Source of the DNA: an uncultured Bacillota bacterium | Lineage (GTDB): Bacteria; Bacillota; Dehalobacteriia; UBA7702 | Length of the DNA: 64,000 bases | Direction of reading: 5' to 3' | Assembly: GCA_934702375.1 (NCBI GenBank) | Contig: CAKUYE010000006.1 | Location: 1-64,000, forward strand | Shown: positions 58,990 to 64,000 of the stretch, piece by piece | Numbering within the stretch: the stretch's first letter is position 1 | Layout: every line of letters starts with the position of its first letter | Program-made: the position numbers and the translations under genes | Notes under the pieces: generated by a model | Databases searched by the model: none | Told to the model about the DNA's origin: nothing | Seen by the model: only the letters and a program-made list of their open reading frames with translations

Positions 58990-59765
58990 TCTCCTTTGCC
59001 ACGTTGTACAGCAGCAGCAAGGGAAATTCTACCTTTGTTGCCTCAAAAAAAACGAAAATTCTGGTGGATGCCGGTATGGCGGCCTGCCACATTGAACAAG
59101 CCATGGAAAGCATTGGCCAGTCCATGAAGGATGTTTCCGCCATTCTCATCACCCATGAACATCAGGATCATATAAAAAGCGCCGGGAGTTTATCCCGGCG
59201 TTATGATATTCCCATCTATGCAACACCAAAAATTTGGGAAACTTATCATCGATTTGGTAATATTAGTGAGCGAAATCAGAGAAAATATGAGTATGGTATG
59301 ACCATCGGCGAATTTTCCTTTGATTTCTTCAAAACCTTTCACGACGCAGTTCAGCCCGTTGGGCTGGTGATCCGCGCCGGCGAAACAAAGCTGGGCATTT
59401 GCACCGATACCGGTATCGTCACGGAAAAGATGATCGGGATGCTGCAAAATGCCCACGGCCTGATCTTTGAATCAAATCACGACCCGGAAATGCTGCGCTA
59501 CAGTCGTTATGCACCTGCCCTAAAAGCCCGAATCGCCGGAAAGCTGGGGCATCTCTCCAACGGAGACGCCGTGGCTGCCCTGCGGCAAATCATCGGTCCC
59601 GATACGGTGGAGGTGGTGTTGGCTCACCTCAGCGAGGAAAACAACCGTCCGGAGCTGGCCTATGAAACGGCTCGAAAGGGCCTGGCCGATCTTGGCATCA
59701 ACGACCGAATCTGTCTTTCCGTAGCACCGCCGGATCATACCTCAAATATCATTATACTTCCATGA
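58986..59765 (+). CDS. walJ: WalJ/YycJ metallo-beta-lactamase-fold hydrolase
   Basis: 259 residues. The metal site THEHQDH is near 57, with further ligands at TFHDA, GICTDTG and SNHD and a C-terminal HLSEENN. Relatives are exonucleases or DNA repair factors linked to cell-wall control in Bacillus. The order walJ-htrA-rlmH is kept from the Bacillus yyc region, but the walRK two-component genes are missing here. murA directly upstream is co-transcribed. Confidence 0.93.
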   Translation: MISFATLYSSSKGNSTFVASKKTKILVDAGMAACHIEQAMESIGQSMKDVSAILITHEHQDHIKSAGSLSRRYDIPIYATPKIWETYHRFGNISERNQRKYEYGMTIGEFSFDFFKTFHDAVQPVGLVIRAGETKLGICTDTGIVTEKMIGMLQNAHGLIFESNHDPEMLRYSRYAPALKARIAGKLGHLSNGDAVAALRQIIGPDTVEVVLAHLSEENNRPELAYETARKGLADLGINDRICLSVAPPDHTSNIIILP

Positions 59766-59779
59766 TATGAGGTGATTGC

Positions 59780-60898
59780 ATGAAAGAGAAGGCGAGACAA
59801 GGTTATCGTCTCCATCTCCTGATCATTGTTATGATCGCAGCCGCCATCATCGGCGGCTTTTTTTCACTCTTTTTACAGACTTTGGCGGTGCGGTACCATT
59901 GGACGCTGCCCCTGCCGGAGCTGCAGGCCGAAACGCCGGCAGAAACGGAAACCGCCGAGGAAATCCCGGCAACGGAAGGTGAGGGCAGCACCGTTGCAAC
60001 ACGAATCCTCCCTTCGGTGGTGGGGATCAAAGCCACCGGCACCGCCCTTAGCGAGGGATTGCCGGCGGTAACCGAAAGCAGCGGCAGCGGAGTGGTTATC
60101 GACAGTCGAGGCTACATCGTGACCAACTATCACGTCATTGCCGGAGCCGAGGCGTTTCGCATTATTTTTCACGATGACAGCGAAGCCTCCGCCACCGTTG
60201 TCGGCAGCGATCAGCGCACGGATCTTGCCCTGCTGAAGGTGGAAAAGGACGGTCTTACGGCAGCCGCCTTTGCCGATGACTCCCCGGCGGTGGGAGATGC
60301 GGCTTATGCCATCGGCAGCCCCGGCGGTCTGGATTTTGCCGGTACCGTCACCAAGGGCATTGTCAGCGGCTTAAACCGCACCCTCGTTACTGATGACGGC
60401 GGTTCCTTTTCCCTGATTCAAACCGATGCCGCCATCAATCCCGGCAATTCCGGCGGCGCTCTCTGCAATGAAAAGGGGGAGGTTATCGGCATCAATACCC
60501 TGAAGATCAGTGAGACCGGCTTTGAAGGGATGGGCTTTGCTTTGCCCGCCCAAACGGTGCAGGATATTGCCGAAGAGCTGCTGACCAGCGGCAGTGTCAG
60601 TCGGGGCGCCTTAGGCGTTTACCTCCTTTGCGATGTGGATGAAGCCGTGAATGCCGGCTACCATATCGGCATCGACCACGGCGTAATGATCGCCCTGCAG
60701 GAAGGCGGCGCTGCGGCCAAGGCCGGACTAAAGGATTACGATATTATCACTGCCTTCGGCGGGGAGCCGGTTGCCGATATGTACAGCCTTCAGCAGAAGG
60801 TTTTTGCTCAAAAAGCCGGTGCCGTTGTTTCCGTTACGGTTTTCCGCAACGGAGAAGAACGCACCCTTTCCGTAACTTTGGAAGAATTGAAGGAATAA
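59780..60898 (+). CDS. htrA: HtrA-family membrane-anchored serine protease
   Basis: 372 residues. An N-terminal membrane segment (11-33) and an acidic linker precede the S1C protease domain. The catalytic histidine is in VTNYHVIAGAEAF near 116, aspartate in RTDLALLKVE near 147 and serine in NPGNSGGAL near 222. One PDZ domain lies at 270-370. It degrades misfolded proteins outside the membrane. It starts at ATG 59780, 14 bases after walJ. The TGAGGTGA before the start is a good ribosome binding site. Confidence 0.95.
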   Translation: MKEKARQGYRLHLLIIVMIAAAIIGGFFSLFLQTLAVRYHWTLPLPELQAETPAETETAEEIPATEGEGSTVATRILPSVVGIKATGTALSEGLPAVTESSGSGVVIDSRGYIVTNYHVIAGAEAFRIIFHDDSEASATVVGSDQRTDLALLKVEKDGLTAAAFADDSPAVGDAAYAIGSPGGLDFAGTVTKGIVSGLNRTLVTDDGGSFSLIQTDAAINPGNSGGALCNEKGEVIGINTLKISETGFEGMGFALPAQTVQDIAEELLTSGSVSRGALGVYLLCDVDEAVNAGYHIGIDHGVMIALQEGGAAAKAGLKDYDIITAFGGEPVADMYSLQQKVFAQKAGAVVSVTVFRNGEERTLSVTLEELKE

Positions 60899-60921
60899 AC
60901 AGATAAAGGAAGAATGTTACA

Positions 60922-61401
60922 ATGAAGATCCGCATTTTAGCCATTGGCAAACTCAAGGAAAAATACTGGCGGGATGCCATTGCCGAATACGAAAAACGGC
61001 TCCGCCCCTACGTAAAGCTGGAAATTCTGGAGGGCAGTGAAGAGGATGCTCCGGAAAACCTCAGCGAAAGGGAAAAGGAACGGATCATGGAAAAGGAAGG
61101 CGCTTTTTTCCTTGGCAAAATGAAGGAGGGCGATTACAATATCGCTCTGGATCTCGGCGGTGATATGGTTACTTCACCCCAGCTGGCCGCTATGATTGAG
61201 AGCAAAGGGATGATGGCCGGGAAAAATATTAATTTTCTTATCGGCGGCTCTCTGGGCTTGAGCTCGGCGGTAAAGGCCAAATGCCAAAAACGCATTGCCT
61301 TTGGCAATGCGACCTTTCCGCACCAGATGATACGGGTCTTTTTAACGGAACAGATTTACCGCAGCTTTAAGATTCTGCGTAACGAACCTTATCACAAATA
61401 G
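60922..61401 (+). CDS. rlmH: 23S rRNA (pseudouridine-1915-N3)-methyltransferase
   Basis: 159 residues, the standard length. It is a SPOUT methyltransferase with ILAIGKLKEKYWRDAI at the start, LDLGGDMVTSPQLA near 75 and the knot region FLIGGSLGLS near 105. The end FPHQMIRVFLTEQIYRS and EPYHK is diagnostic. It methylates pseudouridine 1915 in 23S rRNA. It is the last conserved gene of the walJ-htrA-rlmH string. Confidence 0.97.
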   Translation: MKIRILAIGKLKEKYWRDAIAEYEKRLRPYVKLEILEGSEEDAPENLSEREKERIMEKEGAFFLGKMKEGDYNIALDLGGDMVTSPQLAAMIESKGMMAGKNINFLIGGSLGLSSAVKAKCQKRIAFGNATFPHQMIRVFLTEQIYRSFKILRNEPYHK

Positions 61402-61435
61402 AAGCGATGAAATCTTACAAAGGGGAACTTACTAC

Positions 61436-61771
61436 ATGAAAGAACGTACTTCCAATCTCTCTGTGACAGGGCTAATCCTGGGGATCATGTCGGTAATTAC
61501 CGTTTTTGGCGGCTATACGGCTCTCCTGGGAGTTGTTTTTGGCCTTTTCGGAATTCTTTTTTCTGCCCGGGGACGCCGCATTCAACGGACAAGGCCGGCA
61601 GGCCACGCCATGCGGATCTCTGTTTTTGGCTTTATCCTCTGTTTGCTGGTTTCGGGGCTGTTGGTTGCCCTTTATCTTTATTCCGGCTTACAGGCGGAAT
61701 TTGACTTTGATCTGCACAGCCTTTATGACAAGGCTCGGGAGATCTTTGTGCGTATCCGAGCCCATATTTAA
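61436..61771 (+). CDS. Small membrane protein, DUF4190-like
   Basis: 111 residues with two or three membrane segments (10-42 and 60-85). The pattern LSVTGLILGIMSVITVFGGY and then GLFGILFSARG resembles DUF4190-type proteins of unknown function. It starts at ATG 61436, 34 bases after rlmH, behind AAAGGGG, and ends before a terminator, so it is the last gene of the murA operon. Confidence 0.75.
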   Translation: MKERTSNLSVTGLILGIMSVITVFGGYTALLGVVFGLFGILFSARGRRIQRTRPAGHAMRISVFGFILCLLVSGLLVALYLYSGLQAEFDFDLHSLYDKAREIFVRIRAHI

Positions 61772-61796
61772 GCAAACAAAAAAGAAAGACCTCGCC

Positions 61797-61836
61797 CAAT
61801 GCCGGAAGGATCAATATCCCTCCGGCATTTTTTCCG
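61797..61836 (+). terminator. Terminator of the murA-rlmH operon
   Basis: AATGCCGGA and TCCGGCATT form the stem, with a further GAT/ATC pair inside, followed by TTTTTT. Confidence 0.9.
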
Positions 61837-61925
61837 AATGAAAGAAATAGAAGCAGGGAGAACCTGACAAAAAACGGAAATGCAGATGAAATCTTTCTCT
61901 TTTAACAAATAAAGGACAATAAAAT

Positions 61926-61957
61926 AATGTCGTGTACCATTTTTGGTGCACGACATT
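61926..61957. other. 13-bp stem-loop of unknown role
   Basis: AATGTCGTGTACC pairs with GGTGCACGACATT (one G-U or mismatch) around a 6-base loop. No T-run follows. Parts of it (CACGACA) recur in the nearby repeats at 62002 and 62023. Confidence 0.5.
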
Positions 61958-62002
61958 GACCTTTCCTATTCAGCACAAATCAACCACCGCAGCTTTTGAG
62001 GC

Positions 62003-62037
62003 ACGACAAAATGCCCCTTAATACGACAAAATGCCCT
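62003..62037. repeat. Two direct repeats of ACGACAAAATGCCC
   Basis: The 14-base word occurs at 62003-62016 and 62023-62036, a 20-base period. It ends directly at the -35 box of the promoter for the RNA candidate, a position fit for an activator or repressor. Confidence 0.75.
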
Positions 62038-62065
62038 TGAAAAACAGGGGAAAATGCCGTATAAT
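62037..62065 (+). promoter_or_regulatory. Promoter of a candidate non-coding RNA
   Basis: TTGAAA and perfect TATAAT with a 17-base spacer. No coding gene follows on the plus strand for about 1 kb. Confidence 0.7.
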
Positions 62066-62071
62066 AGGTAA

Positions 62072-62175
62072 TGCGCGGTATGCTGCGCATGATCTCATGC
62101 GCGCTGAGTTAGGTGCCAGTACACCTGACGAGCCCTGTGGTGCTACGAACACTACAGGGTTGCCGCCTTATTTTA
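62072..62175 (+). ncRNA. Candidate structured RNA
   Basis: It begins 6-7 bases after the -10 box. ATGCGC (62071) can pair with GCGCAT (62085); alternatively GCGCATGA (62085) pairs with TCATGCGC (62095), so the two are mutually exclusive. TTAGGTG/CACCTGA (62109-62128) forms a second hairpin. CCCTGTGGTG and CACTACAGGG (62133-62159) form a 10-bp stem with loop CTACGAA. A T-rich stretch follows at about 62168. I could not match it to SRP RNA, tmRNA, RNase P, 6S RNA or a riboswitch class I know. Confidence 0.5.
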
Positions 62176-62379
62176 TTGCCCATAGCTATATCATACCTCA
62201 TTTTTACTTAATTTGCAAGAGATTATTTGCCGGGGTGGGGAAGATACCGTCGGAAGAAATAGGACATAAACAGGGAATATTATAAAAAGGCTGCCACGTT
62301 TTTCCAAAAACAGGGCGACTTTGTTCGTAATATGAAAATGTTCGTGAAAGATAGTTTGGGGATTTTGAATTCGCCACAA

Positions 62380-62663
62380 TTAAAACAGGTCATTGTAACT
62401 GCCGGTACGCGCCAGAATTAATACCAAAATATCATTGTCGATACGATAAATCAAAAGCCAGTCCGGCTCAATGTGACATTCCCGGTGTCCGGCTCAATCC
62501 CCGGATAATTCATAATCCCGGTGCTTTTCCGGTAAAGGCTCTCCCTTTGCCAAAAGTTCTGCAATATCTTCCGGCAGGTGCACGTTCTTTTTACGTCTTA
62601 GTGCGCGTTTATAGTCCTTTTTAAATAAGGAAGTTACTTTAACAGTGACTTTGTTTCTCTCAT
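62380..62663 (-). pseudogene. YafQ-type toxin gene, inactivated
   Basis: On the minus strand, directly after relB, one frame reads KVTSLFKKDYKRALRR, then GEPLPEKHRDYELSGD, a TGA stop (62494-62496), and AGHREC followed by HIEPDWLLIYRI and LARTGSYNDLF. This is a complete YafQ/RelE-like mRNA interferase except that TGA replaces a residue, most likely Trp. The frame also lacks a start: the ATG at 62661-62663 that overlaps the relB stop is in a different frame and stops after nine codons. Two lesions make it a pseudogene. His and Asp residues of the family active region are still seen. Confidence 0.85.
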
Positions 62664-62938
62664 TTTCTTAGCTCCGCAAAGAGTTCATCCAAATCGTTGT
62701 ATCCCTTCATATTGGGATCGCGGGCAATGCGTGCGGCTTCCATTATGGCGGCGATGGTTTCTTTGTTGGGCCGGTTGTGGAGTTTCACTTCAAAGGGCAA
62801 ACCGCCGCAACGGAGGGCCTGACGAACAAAGATGTTAAATGCGGTGGAAATGTTCATTCCCAATTCGCTAAAGAGGGCGTCGGCGTCGGCTTTCAGTTGA
62901 GAATCCATGCGGATGCTGATATTGGTTGTTTCAGCCAT
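62660..62938 (-). CDS. RelB/DinJ-family antitoxin
   Basis: 92 residues. The ribbon-helix-helix DNA-binding start (TTNISIRMDSQLKADADALF) is followed by the DinJ-like LGMNISTAFNIFVRQAL and a C-terminal toxin-binding part. It would bind the YafQ-type toxin and repress its own promoter. The partner toxin gene is broken, so the antitoxin may be an orphan. GGAGATGAG stands before the ATG at 62938. Confidence 0.92.
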   Translation of the reverse strand: MAETTNISIRMDSQLKADADALFSELGMNISTAFNIFVRQALRCGGLPFEVKLHNRPNKETIAAIMEAARIARDPNMKGYNDLDELFAELRK

Positions 62939-62963
62939 GAGCTCATCTCCTTTCTTTTCTTGT

Positions 62964-63008
62964 ATTGTATGCTATTTGCACGAAAAAGTCAATCATATGC
63001 ACGAAAAA
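62964..63008 (-). promoter_or_regulatory. relB promoter with two direct-repeat operators
   Basis: On the minus strand, TTGACT and TACAAT are 17 bases apart (62964-62992). On the plus strand, TGCACGAAAAA occurs at 62977-62987 and 62998-63008, 21 bases apart and flanking the -35 box. This is the arrangement expected for antitoxin autoregulation. Confidence 0.65.
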
Positions 63009-63016
63009 AGAAAGAG

Positions 63017-63045
63017 TTGTTTCCGCGAGCCGGATGTGGTATCAT
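63017..63045 (+). promoter_or_regulatory. Candidate ksgA promoter
   Basis: TTGTTT and TATCAT are 17 bases apart. The predicted start point falls at the ksgA ATG. Confidence 0.45.
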
Positions 63046-63051
63046 AATGGT

Positions 63052-63924
63052 ATGATGGATTTTTCTTACGAAACGCGCATTCGCGTACTGATGAACAAGT
63101 ATCACTTTCACTTTGATAAAAGCCTTGGCCAGAATTTCCTTATTGACGACGGTTATTTAAGCGGTATCGTTGCCGGTGCTGCTTTGGAAAAAGAAGATCG
63201 GGTATTGGAAATCGGCCCGGGGATGGGCTTCCTCACGGAAAAGCTTGCCGCTGCCGCCGGAGATGTTACCGCCGTGGAGCTGGATGAACGGCTTTGCACC
63301 ATTCTCGATGAGGTTTTTGCCGACGAAAAAAATATCACCGTGGTTCACGGTGATGCTTTGAAGCTGGATTTTGCCGCTTTGGCGGAAACCACTGGGGCAA
63401 AAGGCTTTTCCCGCCCCTTTAAGATCGTTGCCAATTTGCCGTATTATATCACAACGCCCTTGCTCTTTTATTTCCTCGATCATCGGGAATATTGGAGCGA
63501 TATGGTGATTATGGTACAAAAAGAAGTTGCCGAACGGGTCGTTGCCGATCCCGGCGGCAAGGATTACGGTGTGCTGACGTTGATGACGGCATATGATGCC
63601 GATGCCGAGATCATCCTCCATGTGCCTGCCGCCGCCTTTGAACCGCGGCCGGCGGTGGATTCGGCGGTGCTCCGTCTCAAGGGCCGCACCGAGCCGCCGG
63701 AACCGGTTGCCGATAAAAAGGTTTTCCGCTCTCTGGTAAAGGCCGGTTTCGGTCAGCGCCGCAAAACCCTCTCCAATGCCCTGAAAAACAGCGGTATTTT
63801 TGCGGATAAAACCGAAGCCGCCGCTTTGCTGGATCGCTGCGGCATCGATGGCCGCCGCCGAGGCGAGACCCTTTCCTTTGCCGAATATGCGGCTTTGACC
63901 AATGCCTTTGTTAACGGGAAGTAA
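63052..63924 (+). CDS. ksgA: 16S rRNA dimethyladenosine transferase
   Basis: 290 residues from ATG 63052, or 289 from the next ATG. It dimethylates A1518 and A1519 in 16S rRNA. The start region has HFDKSLGQNFLID, the SAM loop VLEIGPGMGFLTEKLA is near 48, and the catalytic NLPYYIT is near 127. The C-terminal domain ends with FGQRRKTLSNAL near 230. No ribosome binding site is visible within 12 bases of the ATG, so a leaderless transcript is possible. It stands apart from tatD/rnmV, with which it is linked in many Firmicutes. Confidence 0.96.
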   Translation: MMDFSYETRIRVLMNKYHFHFDKSLGQNFLIDDGYLSGIVAGAALEKEDRVLEIGPGMGFLTEKLAAAAGDVTAVELDERLCTILDEVFADEKNITVVHGDALKLDFAALAETTGAKGFSRPFKIVANLPYYITTPLLFYFLDHREYWSDMVIMVQKEVAERVVADPGGKDYGVLTLMTAYDADAEIILHVPAAAFEPRPAVDSAVLRLKGRTEPPEPVADKKVFRSLVKAGFGQRRKTLSNALKNSGIFADKTEAAALLDRCGIDGRRRGETLSFAEYAALTNAFVNGK

Positions 63925-64000
63925 GGCGGTCAAAGCGCTTGCGCAAATAGGCTCCCAGGTAGATTACGGGAGCGGAAAGGAAAAACCACAGCACCGTATA
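63911..64000 (-). CDS. C-terminal end of a membrane-protein gene, truncated by the window
   Basis: The minus strand is open for 30 codons from the window end to TAA at 63911. It encodes a hydrophobic segment (VLWFFLSAPVIYLGAYL) followed by a basic tail (RKRFDRLTSR), as at the end of an inner-membrane protein. It overlaps the ksgA end by 14 bases, tail to tail. The family cannot be named from 29 residues. Confidence 0.5.
   Translation of the reverse strand, partial: YTVLWFFLSAPVIYLGAYLRKRFDRLTSR

Larger units (their letters stand above)
61772..62379. other. Gene-free region with terminator, repeats and RNA candidate
   Basis: It holds a terminator (61797-61836), a 13-bp stem-loop (61926-61957), two direct repeats of ACGACAAAATGCCC, a promoter and a candidate structured RNA. 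An open frame at 62031-62285 starts upstream of the promoter, lacks a ribosome binding site and is judged spurious. Confidence 0.6.

Noticed and set aside
62121..62150. Hammerhead ribozyme core
   Set aside because: CTGACGAG followed later by CGAA recalls the core, but the required stem II does not form and the bases are better used in the CCCTGTGGTG/CACTACAGGG stem.
62031..62285. 84-codon open frame over the RNA candidate
   Set aside because: It starts upstream of the presumed promoter, has no ribosome binding site, and its sequence is explained by the hairpins.

Overview
The window comes from a monoderm, anaerobic, probably spore-forming member of the Firmicutes, most likely class Clostridia. 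The evidence is a SigH-type sigma factor, a YabG spore-coat protease, a YabE-like 3D-domain protein, LPXTG-anchored pilins with sortases, an S-layer (SLH) protein, a hybrid-cluster protein, FeoAB iron uptake and non-pyrrolysine MttB-type methyltransferases. I cannot assign genus or species. TTG starts behind good ribosome binding sites are common.

Layout. 1-1044 is the end of an SLH/DUF4430 surface protein. 1045-1555 is a gene-free stretch full of hairpins. argH (minus strand) is followed by a housekeeping operon from 3297 to 10095: tmk, holB, ricT, yabA, a TrmN6-like methyltransferase, rsmI, metG and tatD. 10167-21870 is a quaternary-amine demethylation island. It has a PocR/AraC regulator, a BCCT transporter, a corrinoid protein, two MttB-family methyltransferases without an in-frame amber codon, a hydantoinase-A-like ATPase, a second BCCT transporter and an EamA permease. 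21995-32666 is a sortase-assembled pilus locus behind a consensus promoter: coiled-coil protein, signal peptidase, von Willebrand tip adhesin with HxH/Cys repeats, major pilin, class C sortase, minor pilin, second sortase and an unrecognised membrane protein. A broken LPGTG anchor gene lies on the other strand just beyond.

33161-37522 (minus) encodes a hybrid-cluster protein (Hcp) fused to about 930 residues of repetitive low-complexity tail, the most unusual protein here. Next come a PadR/DUF1700/DUF4097 envelope-stress-like operon, an RND exporter with a long acidic tail, sigH and tRNA-Thr, tRNA-Tyr and tRNA-fMet genes. 45590-48609 holds a membrane protein of unknown function and a radical SAM/TetR pair. 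48670-53379 is an iron locus: DUF4491, a DtxR-family regulator, two feoA, feoB, a FeoB-associated Cys-rich protein and a DUF3793 protein, with several TTAG/CTAA palindromes likely to be regulator boxes. 53878-61771 carries yabE-like, yabG, a MATE exporter, murA, walJ, htrA and rlmH. The end holds a candidate structured RNA, a relB antitoxin with a broken yafQ-like toxin, ksgA and the tail of a membrane-protein gene.

Four copies of a long palindromic intergenic element, in two related subfamilies of 106 and 102 bp, link distant parts of the window. Several tandem duplications of 27-32 bp lie in regulatory regions. No rRNA, CRISPR array, complete insertion sequence or prophage was seen.
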